The position numbers and the translations under genes were made by a program. The notes beneath the pieces are model-generated. The model was not told the origin of the DNA. It did not search any database and saw only the letters and a list, made by a program, of their open reading frames with translations. A DNA stretch of 64,000 nucleotides from the NCBI GenBank assembly GCA_028023455.1, contig JAQFVV010000207.1, forward strand, positions 1,691,243 to 1,755,242, read 5' to 3'. Source of the DNA: Epiperipatus broadwayi. Taxonomy: Eukaryota > Onychophora > Udeonychophora > Euonychophora > Peripatidae. Positions 1-12,386 of this stretch are shown here, piece by piece (positions within the stretch are counted from its first letter, which is position 1; each line of letters opens with the position of its first letter).

Positions 1-414
1 ATCTTGTTATAAATAAATTATATTTTTAATAAAAAAAACATTAAAATAATTCAAGAGATTCTAATTTCTTGATAATAAGATCATTATTATATTTCTTTAA
101 AAAAAGTTATTGAAAAAAATAATAATGCCTAGTGTGTATTTAATAGCCATTAAAGCCACACCTTTAGCTATTTATTTATTTTAAAAATAAACACCCTTCA
201 GGTAGTTTTCCTTTCTTACTCATATTGCTTCAATAAATGTGAGAGTAAACACACACACACACAGTATAATATATGTAAATACGACCCTTCTATTTGTTAT
301 TAATAACTATATTATTGTTATTTTTAAAATTGTATTTATACTACAATGCTGATTTATATTACTACTAAACATCACATGATCTCTATCTCATACTAGCACA
401 TAATTGTTATTAAG
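1..414. other. AT-rich non-coding DNA with (AC)n
   Basis: No coding potential or recognisable element is seen. A short (AC)n microsatellite lies at about 248-263. The stretch ends at the outer edge of the foldback element beginning near 415. Confidence 0.6.
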
Positions 415-824
415 CAATTCAAAACAAAGCAAAACTCTCCATATAGTAGTGCCATCTTGTGCTAGCAAAAGCAATCAATGGATACCAGAAGTCTTATGCA
501 TAAAATCCCTATCTAGTGCCTACTCATCCAACATTCCCAGACTAGTTTCTGGCTTGTGTTTTCAATTTCATTCTCATAGTTTTGTAGTTAAATAGAGTTA
601 AAAGGTGGGTGCTGGAGGGTTGCATTAGATCCTAAGATCTAGGTGCAGTGCTTTCATATCCAAGGCTCCTCACTGATGGCCACAAGCCAGAAACTAGTCT
701 GGGAATGTTGGATGAGTAGGCACTAGATAGGAATTTTATGCACAAACCTTCTGGCATCCACTGATTGCTCTTGTTAGCACAAGATGGCACTACTATATAG
801 AGAGTTTTGCTTTATTTTGAACTG
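415..824. repeat. Foldback element, family F, copy 1
   Basis: Two arms of about 144 bp (415-558 and 681-824) are reverse complements of each other with scattered mismatches. A spacer of about 120 bp holds a short self-complementary AAGATCTAGG-type motif. Matching landmarks are AAACTCTCCATATA on the left and its complement near 797-810, and CTGGCTTGTG / CACAAGCCAG at the inner ends. The 63-codon reading frame inside the left arm is not conserved in other copies and is not a gene. Related arms occur at 22830-22960, 23205-23400 and 29070-29540, so this is a dispersed family. The structure is seen directly; calling it a non-autonomous DNA transposon is inference. Confidence 0.75.
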
Positions 825-1054
825 ATTTATATTATTAATATATATATATGAAAACTATTCATGACATATATATGTGCATATGAAAAAGTACTGCACATTT
901 GTAGTTCAATAAACAATACATTCTATTGTAACCAGTGTTTATCAGTAAATCATGAATTATTATATGCTGCATATGTTGAATGCTAGAAGGGCTTGAAATA
1001 AAATATACTGTAGTTCATAGATAATAATCTTTCTTATTGCATTGCCAAATGTAT

Positions 1055-1270
1055 ATAATATAATATTAAATCATCTCTGCACTTTATCACTGTTTCACAA
1101 TGGTTTAATTACCGCCCTCTTTTAAAGTTTCAATTGCCTCAGCAATCTTCTTCAGTACTTTCTTTTTATATCTTCAAAAGTTTTGAAGAAGATTACTGTA
1201 AAAGAGGGTGGTAATTAAAGCATTGTGAAACAGTGATAAGGTGCCTAGATGATTTCATATTATATTATAG
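1055..1270. repeat. Short foldback (MITE-like)
   Basis: Arms 1055-1124 and 1199-1270 are inverted repeats of each other (TTATCACTGTTTCACAAT on the left, ATTGTGAAACAGTGATAA on the right). A second inner stem, AATCTTCTTC / GAAGAAGATT, lies in the loop. It is non-coding. The class is unassigned because no target-site duplication was established in this AT-rich sequence. Confidence 0.7.
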
Positions 1271-1372
1271 GTCATGGATACTGTATTAATATTTTGTTTT
1301 CATTATTATACATGTAATTAAAACTGTTTTAAAAATTATAAGTGTATTTCTCAAAAATGTAACAAAGGTTTT

Positions 1373-1650
1373 GAACCTTTCCATCATCTAATATTAAATA
1401 TTAAAGGTCTTTACAATTGGTCAGTTGATTAGAGCATTAACCTTAAATTCAATATCATAAATCTAAAGATCCAGATACTGTCACCAGTCAGGCCATCAAC
1501 ACTTGAGGAAGAAAGGAGAATAATATCACCCAAAATTTTGTGTTATATACTAACCTGTGTGACTAACAATTAATTATATTTGAAATGTTTAAATAAAGTT
1601 CTTTTTTTAAAAGACCTTCAATATTTAATATCATATGGTAGAAAAGGTCT
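1373..1650. repeat. MITE-like element with ~40-bp terminal inverted repeats
   Basis: The left terminus (1373-1413) and right terminus (1609-1650) are inverted repeats sharing AAAGACCTT followed by AATATTTAATAT. The roughly 195 bp between them include a tRNA-like SINE body. Either a SINE inserted in a MITE or the element captured it. It is non-coding. Confidence 0.6.
1417..1530 (+). repeat. Degenerate tRNA-derived SINE
   Basis: GGTCAGTTGATTAGAGCA at 1419-1436 matches the D-arm / A-box of a tRNA (canonical TAGCTCAGTTGGTTAGAGCA). ATCTAAAGATCC at 1461-1472 sits where a degenerate T-arm / B-box would be. The following CCAGTCAGGCCATCAAC... looks like a SINE body. An anticodon arm and an acceptor stem are not convincing, so this is a retroposed relic and not a tRNA gene. 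Confidence 0.5.
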
Positions 1651-1652
1651 AG

Positions 1653-3720
1653 CACATCATTATTAGTAAAAGGTCATTAGGACAAACCTTCAGATAAACA
1701 CAAAAATGGTGGGACTTTTTTAATTATGTAGATGTATAATAATTGACAATCTTGAGGGAGCCAAGGATTCAGTTAACTCTGTTACTGGAACCCTGTTTTA
1801 GTTCTTTTTTTCTTAGTTTAGGGAATTAATTTTCTCTAAAACTATTCCTATTTAAAAGAGGAGTTTTCTTAGCTCTCTTTTAATGTACAAGTTATGTCAA
1901 CATGTTATCACAAATAAGAATAATTTCAACATTTATAAAAATGCTGTGCAAATTATATGACAGCCATTGAAATTTCAAAAGATTAATACAATGATTTTGC
2001 CTTTTAATGAAAATTCTTCATTTCACTCAGTTTTGCTGAGTGGATGAAAGTATCTGGAGGGTCCCTGAGAGCCTAAATCCTAGTTCAGTTAAATATGGAG
2101 TTGGAGTGAGGGTGCTATGAGAATATTTCTGACATTGATTTCCTCATTCATAGAAAAGGAAAAATAACATTTTTTAGCAGGTTTTTAGCGTTATTCTTAT
2201 AAATGATTTTATCCATGTGTTATTACAAAGTAAGCTGCACTTTGGCCTAATGGTTTTAATTACAAATGATTTGCCTTATTTATTACTATTATTTCCAATA
2301 TGATTATTGATACAGTTGGCCCATTGATGTTCATGTGGCTCTTCGTGATGGATTAGAATGGTTTTCAGCAGAGACATGTCAAAGCTTAGTTTTTTTCCTA
2401 GTTCTCCATAAGTCTTCCAAAGTATACTGAATTGCTGTCTTCTGGGGATATTTGAGGTCATTCTGGAGAACAGTACAGTAGATTGATTTAGCCCATATTT
2501 TATATTATCTCAAGTGTTTTCATATTCCTCGACTTATCTGTTGCAAATTGGATTTTTCAATATTCTACTCCCAAAATGTTATTCACATTTGAACTCAAGT
2601 CTTTACAAATAATTCCTAATTGTAGCCTAGATTTACTTTTAATAATTAATCATCTCATGGACTAATGCTGTGAGTTGTCACAGGTTGATTAATTTTTGGA
2701 AATGCTATGGATAAAAATACAGTGTATCATCTTAGATCTCCATATTATAATATGTAAATCAATGCTTACCTTGTAAAACATTTTATACCATTAAAGTTTA
2801 ATCGTATTTTGTAAAAAAAAAACAACAAATCATCTCAAATATATTTTATATTAATAATTTTTACTTTAAAACTAAATATGAAGAGTGGATAAGAAATCAT
2901 TATAAAACCTTTGCTTTTTTTTAATGATAAAACACTAAAATATTTGTCATGTAGTATAAGAGGTAAAGTATAGAATATGATTATATAAGAATATAAATGG
3001 ATACATGGTTAGAAGAAATGACCAGTTCTTTTTAAATTGCTCCCAATGTCTTATAGTCTAGAGTAACAATAAAAATCTCACATTATATTTTCAAGCTTAT
3101 TTCATGAATTTGTTTTTCATTTAACTTTAGACCCAAAGGTCCTGAGTATATAGAACCTTTAATTCTCCTACATTCTTCATAAACATTACTTTCCTTCATA
3201 TTTCTTTACTATTGAAGTTTGAATCAGTGAAAACAAAGGAATTATTGTTTTAGTATTTTATAAAAATAAATAAAGAAACATATTGTTCAGAGAATAATGA
3301 GTGATAAAAATGTTTTATTTGTTAAAGGCTCATTTGGTCAACTTAATAGTCTAAAAATATCAATAGATGAAAAAATAGTGTATATCAAGGCTTGTAGAAT
3401 ATAGTTGAATAGTAATTATTGTTACAAGTACAGTGAATTACAATAGAAAGATAATTTAGACTAAATAATATATAATATTAGAGGTTAAAAGAATGCTTAA
3501 TATTTTTTTAATAAAAAATAAGTCTGTTTATTTAAGAGAATTTGCAGAGAACAATCAATTAATGGAATCTTTATAATTTTTTATAGATTAATTTCTTGAA
3601 TGATTTGCTAAATCTTGAGTTGTAGAGTTCATGGTACAATGTCCATCAATCTATTGCTGCATACCAAGAGGCAAAAATCTGGAGTTTATAAAATGTTTGA
3701 GAACTAAAAATAACAAAGAG
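1653..3720. other. Unassigned AT-rich DNA
   Basis: No conserved reading frame, tandem repeat or inverted repeat is recognised here. The 61-codon frame on the minus strand at 2276-2461 has no recognisable motif and is treated as chance. Confidence 0.5.
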
Positions 3721-3724
3721 GGGC

Positions 3725-3790
3725 TATGGGCCGTGAATTTTGGCCTCTAGAGTCTGAATTTCACCACTATACCAAACTCCCACTTTTGGA
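3725..3790 (-). repeat. tRNA-like SINE relic
   Basis: Read on the minus strand, GTTTGGTATAGTGGTGA (complement of 3761-3777) closely resembles the A-box / D-arm of Asp- or Glu-type tRNAs. A weak B-box-like AAATTCACGGCCC follows about 35 bases downstream. No full cloverleaf can be drawn, so this is probably an old SINE head. Confidence 0.35.
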
Positions 3791-6090
3791 GACTTAACAC
3801 GTCACTTTAAAAAAAACTTGTTAAAATTAACTCATGGAGAAGGGAGTTTTAAGGATCTCTTATAGTGGTCACTTATTTTATTGCGAAGGAATAGAAGTAA
3901 TTTTTAATTTTCATTTTTTTATAAATTAATAGATTCATTCGGAAATAAGAATTCTTAAAAATTTTGCTTTTCTCGTTTATTGGGAGTTCATGTGAATTAG
4001 TGTTTGCAATTTTAAATTAAAATAACATGAACAGTTTATTTTTTTAAAGGCATATATTTACTGAAAATAGAATGTTTTGTTCATTATCGTAGATATTCGA
4101 AATATTTTAAAGATTTTATAAATAACTCTTTCAAAACACTTTTTTTTATATAATATAAGCGACAATGTATTTCATCGCATATGAATTTGTAATTGGAAGC
4201 AGAGAGTTATGTCTCATCCTACTCATGGCTAAATAATTATATTATAACCATTTTTTTGCTCTAAGACAAAACTCTCAAAACTCTTCTCCTTCCCCCAAGT
4301 TTGATAATGCTAAATTTATGCTCTTATTCGTTTATAGAAAATTTTTAAATTATTTATCATACAAGAAGGAATTAATATTCTCCCATTTAAAAAAAAAATT
4401 ACTTTCCTTTTTTATGAAATCATTAATTACTTCTCTGAAACATTAAGTACATCACAATAAAGTTTATCACACACACATTTATATATATTAAGTAGTTATT
4501 GGATTATTATAATAAAATCATGTTACTTTTTCAAAACTATAGTGCAGTTTTATAAGAAAAACAAAAAAAAAAATAGTTAATTGCACGAACAAAATAAAAA
4601 TAAGCAGTCATTTAATTATAAATTATAAAAGTAATCGAAAATAAACTCTAAAATTGTCTAAAATAAGAAGTATACATATATTTGAAATTGTTCCCAGTCA
4701 GAACAGATACTCAAAACAAAAATATTAATCTTTTTTTTATATATAATTTTAAAAAATGTCACATTTAACCTGATTTTCATATTTATTTTTTCTAGCTATT
4801 TAAAGTAACGAATATGTAAAAAAACAAAAATAACAACATATGAACTCTCATGCTTATATCTACTCTAGAGTCATGTAGTATGTAAGATAGTGATTTTAAA
4901 TCTGCAAAATTGACCATCTGTGCTTTCATCAGTAAACGTTTTGGATTTAAAGGCGACACAAGCTAATAACTGAAATTTTAAAAATCTCTACAATTTAAAA
5001 ACACAGGCTAATTCATATTCTAGCTCAAATTTATATAACTATTTTTTTATATAAATGTTCTAATCTTTAACTAGATTTAAAATATTTGTATTTAACAAGA
5101 CCAAGTTATAATATATAGGGTATATGAGCACCGACTTTCACATGACCCACCAGTCTCCCCTCTATCTCATAATACTGATACACTTGAACACATAAATGTT
5201 GAAAAGATAAACAATCACCAATATACGTATTCCATGCTAAACCAGCAATCATCAGTTGGTCCAGATTATCATCTCCACACATATATGATATAAGTGCTCA
5301 GATATATAGATATATATATATATTAAGATAGCCAATCTTCATACTTTAATGGACAGGCTTCAATCCACTCCACACTCCAACTCTTCAAGCGTCCATCCAA
5401 TTAAAAATCTAACCAGTTATATGGACTTTAATATTTTTTAAGTTATCTTGAACGACAAATTCAAAACATTTCCTTCATGCAAAATAAATTTCACTTTTCT
5501 AGAACATTAAAAAAAAGTATTCTAGTGTTAATAATAGAAAATTAAGACTTACATACAAAATGACATTTTAATAAAAAACAAACTCTAATATTTATTTATG
5601 AGTCAAAAGAAAATTTTAATGAATGATATTACCCAAACGCCCAATAAAATCATTCATACTTAACATATAAATTTTCCAACAACTTAATATCTTATATATT
5701 TCACAAAATTTTGAATTTCATTATTTTAAATAAATTGTAATAATTCTAAACTGACAGTAATCAACTATGCATGTACTGTCATAATAAACCATGTGCTAGT
5801 AAATATCTTGGTCAATTATTTTCATTGTAATACTTTTTAATCTCATCTGTGATGTTTGAGTTTTCTGGAAACTTCTATTCTTCTGATACCAAGTCATTAT
5901 GTATTATGTATTCAATTTATTTTTTATTTATTTTCCAATAAGCACGTTCTCTTTTTCTTATTACATTGTTTTGTAAAACTTAGTTTTTCCTTTATGCCTG
6001 AAATTAGAGTTTTCACACCATAAATTGAAGCAAATGAAAGCATGGAAGCTATCAATGTGAAACAAATATAAAGTCATATTTGAAATGAAC

Positions 6091-6092
<2 letters not shown>
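3791..6092. other. Unassigned AT-rich DNA
   Basis: Non-coding by inspection. 5120-5410 is somewhat less AT-rich and could be the worn end of a transposable element, but no motif identifies it. Confidence 0.45.
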
Positions 6093-6129
<37 letters not shown>

Positions 6130-6136
6130 AAATGTG

Positions 6137-6176
<40 letters not shown>
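6093..6176. repeat. Duplicated (TA)n microsatellite
   Basis: Two (TA)n runs (about 6093-6126 and 6140-6176) are each preceded by TTTGAAATG and a few bases ending AATTATATA. The whole unit, flank plus TA run, appears tandemly duplicated with a period near 50 bp. Confidence 0.8.
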
Positions 6177-6178
<2 letters not shown>

Positions 6179-6689
6179 TGTGTAGAGGAATTAATATAGA
6201 ATAAAAGAAGTATATCCTACAATAGCTATATCTGATGAATTGCCCAGGATTTTAAAGAAAAAAGTGAGACATGCAATGAAATCTATAAAGAATAATCAAA
6301 TTTATACATGAAAACATCCAATTATCAACACACTCATAGAAGATATTGCCTCTGGGAATTTTGAAACTATAAGAAGTGCCACTTTCATCATATTCTGTCT
6401 ATGGTTTATAAGATGCATCCTAATCTTCGAGTCAGTTATGCCTGATCCAAAATTAATTTTTCTTCAGAAATTAAAAGACATTAAAAAAAAAGAGATTTGA
6501 AGTTAGCTCCTCACTTTATAGTAAATTCCACATGGCATCTTATTAATATTGGACATTCATCTCTGAAAAAAATGAATATTTTATTCCTTTTTTTATGTAA
6601 ATTACTGATTTATAAATGTATTGCTGAATCTTAATAACTTATTTTAACATTTTTTTTATTGTATACATAGTTGAATAAAACTGTTTTTG
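6177..6689. other. Unassigned DNA upstream of RTE relic
   Basis: No motif is recognised. Part of it may be decayed 5' sequence of the LINE that becomes readable from about 6690. Confidence 0.4.
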
Positions 6690-8090
6690 ATAAAATAAAA
6701 AAATCAATGAAAAATAGAAAAGTTCTGGATAATGACAAAATTATAATTGATATCTTTAAAAAAAGCAGGTAGAGTAGATTTTTTTGTCAAAGTTATATAC
6801 AAAATGTCAAAATGATGAAGATTTACCAGATGATTAGAATAATAAAGTATTAATATTTGAAAAAGATAATTAAGAAGATATTAGAAGTTATAGACCTAAC
6901 AGTCTTGTATTAGTTCTATATACAAGTTTCATCAAGATAATTACAACTCCTCTATAGCAAACTTTGGATTTTAAACAACCAAAAGAAGTTGGATTTGAAA
7001 ATGATTTTAGACAATTGATAGTATTGAAGGAAATTATAAAAATGACCAATAAATATGAGATGCCATTATGCTTTGGATTTGAAGATTATGAAAATGCATT
7101 TGATTCTATAAGCATTTCTTCTGTGATTAAAGCACTGGATTATCAAGATATGGATCCAGAATAAGAATATTAAAATAATTAACATTGAGAAGGTTGTATG
7201 ACAAAGTGATTCCATATCTCCAAAACATTTTACAGCAGTCTGTCAAGAAGTATTTTGTGGATTAAAATGGGAAGCTAAGCCATTAAAAGTAAATGGAGAT
7301 TGTTTAAATAATCTAAATTTTTCCCATGATGCAGTTGTTTCTGCAATTAATGCTTTAGAACTTCCAGAAATGTTGCAAGAGTTATTAGATGGAAGTAAAA
7401 ATATAGGATTAAAGGTAAATGTTAAAAAGACTAAAGTAATGTTCAATGGATTTTCTCAAAAGTACAAAATAAAGATTGATAATGATAAATTAGAAGGTGT
7501 TAACAACTATAAATATATTGATCAGATTATTAGTACAGATGAAAACCTAATATATGATAATAATCATAGAATTAAACTTGATTAAAATTATTTTGGCTGT
7601 AATAACTGAATATTAAAAGGAAATATGTCTATATTTTTGAAAAGGAAGGTATATAATAAATATATTTTACTCTGTCTTATTTATGGAGCTGAGTCTTGGA
7701 TACTTAACAGAAAAGCAATACAGAGATCTTAGACTTGTCAATGAAGTATGGACAAAAGGAGTAACAAGAAAAGTTTAAAAATGAAATACGTTGGTGAGAG
7801 AAGAAACAAGTATTACTGATATCATTGAAAAATTTAAAACACTTGGTTGGGCTGTACACATGGCTAGAAGAGGTAATAATAGATCAATAGTTAAAATCTT
7901 AAACAGGATTTCAAGCATTTTAAAAGACTCAGAGAAATACCACATGCATATTGTTGAATGAAATAAAGAAGTGAGCTGGGGTGATATTGAGAATAGAGAC
8001 TAGGCGTTGGAGATGATAGATTGAACTTGGAGAGACCCTAATCCTGAAGTAAATGAATAATAATTGAAAATCATAATGGTAATGATTTAT
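6690..8090 (+). pseudogene. Decayed RTE-type LINE, RT and C-terminal region
   Basis: This is a relic of an RTE-clade non-LTR retrotransposon polyprotein (endonuclease-reverse transcriptase). Readable pieces in shifting frames line up in order with the better copy at 31409-34215. A KAPGNDGI-like block lies near 6710, EVGFENDFRQ...FGFEDYENAFDSI at 6985-7110, REGDSISPK-like at about 7200, the KINVKKTKVMFNGFSQK block at 7415-7470, NNYKYIDQIIS at 7500-7540, YGAESWILNR near 7685 and a C-terminal W-RDP-like end near 8030. Many stops and indels are present and the catalytic FxDD region is unreadable. It is truncated at the 5' end with no endonuclease, and it is inactive. Confidence 0.75.
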
Positions 8091-10250
8091 ATATATTGTA
8101 AAAGTTAGGCTATGAGGTTGCTGTGAATAATTATGGAATAAACAAGTAAACTGATTAACATATTTATTTATTAACACATAAATAAACTAATATATTTTAA
8201 CAAGTTCCACAACTAAAAGGTTAGTTTGCTTCTCACAAAATGATAGATGAAAATGAGAATTGATAAATGGAGTATCCTAATAAATTACAAAACCAAATAC
8301 CTCAATTTTTTCTTTGATTATTAAAATTTCAATTTATGAGACTTTCTTCATATATTTTATTATAAAAATTTTGCATCTAAGTTTTAGATGAATTTCATTA
8401 TTATTTATGATCTTATTCTATAACTCTATTATTTAAATTTGTATTATAGATATGAATGCTCATGATATTACCCACTTTTTTAATCACTTTCTATAAACCC
8501 AAAGTCAGTGATTCAGTAAACATTAAGTTAAGAACTAGGATACAAAACTTTTTGTAATATTATACATGTTATGTACAATAATATTATCATTACCATCAAC
8601 AATAAAATGATCACTCCTTATTGCACATCACACATTCAGGTTTTCATAAAGAGACAAAGATAAGACTTGTGTGAAAAAAACATAAATTGCAATATTTGAA
8701 GTATGATCAGCCAGATTTGCTTGAATTATTGACATCAGTAAATCATAATATATTTTTTAGTAAATCAGTCTGCAACTTACTTATATGCATAAATATGTAA
8801 ACCCATAAGATATATTGAATATATACTATAATATGTAAATCAGACCTCCTCTGCAAGTTCCAAAAAATACTGATAATACAGACAGTGGGTAATGCATGTA
8901 GCATGAGATCAGAATTACAACATTTGCATCTATATTTATCTTTTAAAAGAAATTTTATTCACACTCCATAAGTGATTATATACTCATGATACAGCTATAA
9001 AAAACACTATTACTGACAGAATCCTTGTTACAAACTTTCAATAATTTAACATAATATTAAATACACACACACATCTCAAACTCATCATTTTTATAAATGA
9101 CCAACAGATACATTAAGACACTTGAATTATGTAAATCGAATTATTATTTTATGATAAATTGTAGAAAATTATTGCAAGCATATAACTATTCATCATTTAA
9201 TACATATAAAATGAACTCTAAAAAGTGATTTAAATTCAGATCATTCATACTGTAATGATCATAATTGGTTATCCAATATCATCTTATATTCATTTGTTTT
9301 GTTAGGAATTTATGTACGATTGTTATGACATTCCAAGTACAATTGTTTACATATCATATGATTAGTAAAACATTTATTTTTCTAATTGTGTCAAAACCTA
9401 TATGAATCTCAAAATAAAAGTCAAATATTATTTAAACTTTAAATAATTAAAAGATTAATTATCAATTTATTACTACCAAAATGTGCATCACTTTTAAAAA
9501 ACTTTAAAATATATCAAATAACAATAATAATAACAATAGTGTCTCTACTAAAAAAATCATTCCTAATTAAGATGTTAATTACAGTGTACAGATCATAGAT
9601 AAATGGTGGGGATATTGACAGTATCTAATTTTAAAATCAAACAAGTTCATGGCTATAAATATGAAGTATCCTGTAGGTATTTATTTTAAAGTACTGAAAT
9701 ACACGCCCCAATTGTTGATTCCAAATTCTTTATTACTTTATTTTTTTCTTGAATTTTACAAATGACATTTAATGTTGATGATCTCATTTAAACAAAGTCC
9801 TTTGTTTTCTTAATTGATAAAGAAGATGTGACAATCCACAATATTTCAATGTTCTGTATAAAGTTGGTTTTATATCTAAAAAGGATCTTAATTTAACCTG
9901 CCATAGAAGTTAGCACTGTTGATGAAATTAATTCTGATAGGCATTTGCTAAAACTTATATTTTAGTTATAGATTTTAGAATGCAAACGATTTAATTTCTT
10001 CTTGCAAATGTTTAGAGCATGCTAAATTATTGAATTCCTCAGACACACTGCATTAAATTATTGTCCTTTTAAATTAATGTCAATCCATGTACATTTAAAA
10101 ATTGGCAAATCTTTTATTAAATATTCTATAAGTCTTAAACATTAATTATTTACTATTAATATTATTGTCATTATCTTTTTTAATAATTAAACTTAAAATT
10201 ATCTTACACAATATCAACAAATACATTTTTTTACTATTTGTGTATAAATA
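8091..10250. other. Unassigned AT-rich DNA
   Basis: No gene or recognisable element is seen. Only short simple-sequence runs such as (CA)n near 9063-9072. Confidence 0.5.
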
Positions 10251-10251
10251 A

Positions 10252-10320
10252 ATAGCTGCTTTACAAGCAGTTGTCCCGGGTTAGCGGGTTCGTGTTCCAG
10301 CTGATGCTATGACACATGAG
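10252..10320 (+). repeat. tRNA-like SINE fragment
   Basis: GGGTTCGTGTTCC at 10286-10298 is a good RNA polymerase III B-box-like motif, preceded by TTGTCCCGGGTTAGC and followed by AGCTGATGCTATGACAC. The segment is GC-richer than its surroundings. No clear A-box lies upstream, so this is probably a 5'-truncated SINE. Confidence 0.4.
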
Positions 10321-11040
10321 AAAAAAAAGCCAATATTATACGCACATACATGCATATTTTTACTATTATATTCAAATGGTTTTAATTTTCTGTTGTTTTG
10401 CCTGGATTGTTTTTAAAAGAGTAGATTTCCACCTTTATTGTTTAAAGCAGGTTGCCATGACAACAGATTGAGATTGTTGATTGTTATTGATATTTGTATT
10501 GTTTTAGTGATATATGCCATTAAGGGAAGCCAACACATAAGATTAATAATAAATAATACTTTGGATGTTTAGCCAGGATTAAGAATAGAGTAGACTAATC
10601 TTTTCTTTAAGCTTTTTATGTTTATAAATTTTACTTTGCCAATATTGATGAAAATTCAGAATGAATTTAATATACCAGTCAAATGAAAATATGGTATTAA
10701 TCATTATTAAACTAATAGATTCAAGTACATAAAAATGAAGATAAAATTTTATTTTTATAATCCTGTTCTAATTATACACATAAAATTAGTATTGTTCAAT
10801 GTATATGTCATTAATGACATCTCTTTTAGAAATATATGCAAATTACTGTTGTATAAATCTGTAATTACAAAAAAAAAATGTTTCAAAATTAATAAGTAAT
10901 TAAAGTTATGACAAATTAATGTAACAAAATAAAAAATATGTGCTTATTGAAAAATGTATTTATCTTCTTAATTTCGAAAGGATTTTATACTGATAATTAA
11001 TTTACCACATTACAGAATATACTCAGAGGAAAAACAAAGA
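10321..11040. other. Unassigned AT-rich DNA
   Basis: No coding or repeat structure is recognised up to the palindrome cluster that begins at about 11041. Confidence 0.5.
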
Positions 11041-11285
11041 TATATATATATATAATAATATTCACTAGAATAAAAACTACAAAATTTTAAAAAATGCCTG
11101 TATAAAATTAAAGATTAAAATTCTTTGCTATAGCTAGCTTCGGCATATTCCGCCATCTTAAGTAGCATGGTGGAATACGCCGAAGCTAACTATAGCAAAA
11201 AATTTTAATCTTTAATTTTATACAGGCATTTTTTAAAATTTTGTAGTTTTTATTCTAGTGAATATTGTTATTATACTTATATATA
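11041..11285. repeat. Near-perfect palindrome (foldback MITE)
   Basis: Arms of about 113 bp (11045-11157 and 11167-11281) are almost perfect inverted repeats around a spacer of about 10 bp. Landmarks are GCTATAGCTAGCTTCGGC on the left and GCCGAAGCTAACTATAGC on the right, with AGGCATTTTTTAAAATTTTG in the right arm. (TA)n lies at both outer ends. It is non-coding and would extrude a long hairpin when single-stranded. Confidence 0.85.
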
Positions 11286-11286
11286 T

Positions 11287-12370
11287 ATGAAAAACAAAAA
11301 AACACAAGTTAAAAACTTTCATACGCTTGTATTTATGACAATAGATGGCGTTATACCAAAAACACCTTCAAGCGTTTGTTTACATAAACGTCAGAGCGAG
11401 TGTTTCACTATCTCTAACCTAATTTCCATGTTCAGATCATGATTTCAAGCTATTTGCTATTGTCAGTGAAGGACAGGATTAAGAAACTAGATCCAAAACA
11501 CAAACTCTGAGCATTTAAGAAACAGTTTCTATTCAGCTTGCAAGCGTGAATCTTTTAGACACGTAATGTCTTCAAACTCAGCATAGCATGCCAGATAGCT
11601 ACATGGGTCTGATATCAGTTCAGCATCACCACATAGTAGAAGCCTCTGCAATATATATCATTGCAAGAAAGACCTCAAAGGTACATTTATGAAAAACAAA
11701 AAACACAAGTTAAAAACTTGCATACGCTTGTATTTATGACAATAGATGGCATTATACCAAAAACACCTTCAAGCGAAACTGTTTCTTAAACACTCAAAGT
11801 TTGTGTTTTGGATCTAGTTTCTTAATCCTGTCCTTCACTGACGATAGAAATAGCTTGAAATCATGATCTGAAGGTGGAAATTAAGTTAGAGATAGTGAAA
11901 TACTCGTTCTGATGTTTATGTAAACAAACGCTTGAAGGTGTTTTTGGTATAATGCCATCTATTGTCATAAATACAAGTGTATGCAAGTTTTTAACTTGTG
12001 TTTTTTGTTTTTCATAAATGTACCTTTGAGGTCTTTCTTGCAATGATATATATTGCAGAGGTTTCTACTATGTGGTGATGCTGAACTGATATCAGACCCA
12101 TGTAGCTATCTGACATGCTATGCTGAGTTTGAAGACATTATGTGTCTAAAAGATTCATGCTTGCAAGCTGAATAGAAACTGTTTCTTAAATGCTCAGAGT
12201 TTGTGTTTTGGATCTAGTTTCTTAATCCTGTCCTTCACTGACGATAGCAAATAGCTTGAAATCATGATTTGAAGGTGGAAATTAAGTTAGAGATAGTGAA
12301 ATACTCGCTCTGACGTTTATGTAAACAAATGCTTGAAGGTGTTTTTGGTATAACGCCATCTATTGTCATA
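11287..12370. repeat. Nested foldback, block order A-B-C-A / B' / A'-C'-B'-A'
   Basis: Three sequence blocks recur. A (about 88 bp, contains ACAATAGATGGC) lies at 11287-11374 and 11689-11775 forward, and at 11929-12015 and 12330-12370 (truncated) reversed. B (about 154 bp, contains AGGACAGGATTAAG) lies at 11375-11529 forward, and at 11776-11928 and 12175-12329 reversed. C (about 159 bp) lies at 11530-11688 forward and 12016-12174 reversed. The left arm A-B-C-A (489 bp) is therefore the inverse of the right arm A'-C'-B'-A', with an inverted B as spacer. Small frames at 11861-12043 and 12262-12453 are products of this repetition and not genes. The last A is cut by (TA)n. Confidence 0.85.
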
Positions 12371-12386
12371 TATATATATATATATA
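12370..12386. repeat. (TA)n spacer between foldbacks
   Basis: A short TA run separates two unrelated foldback elements and replaces the truncated end of the last A block. Confidence 0.8.

Noticed and set aside
10252-10320. Possible intact tRNA gene
   Set aside because: The B-box is good, but no A-box, anticodon arm or pairing acceptor stem is present.
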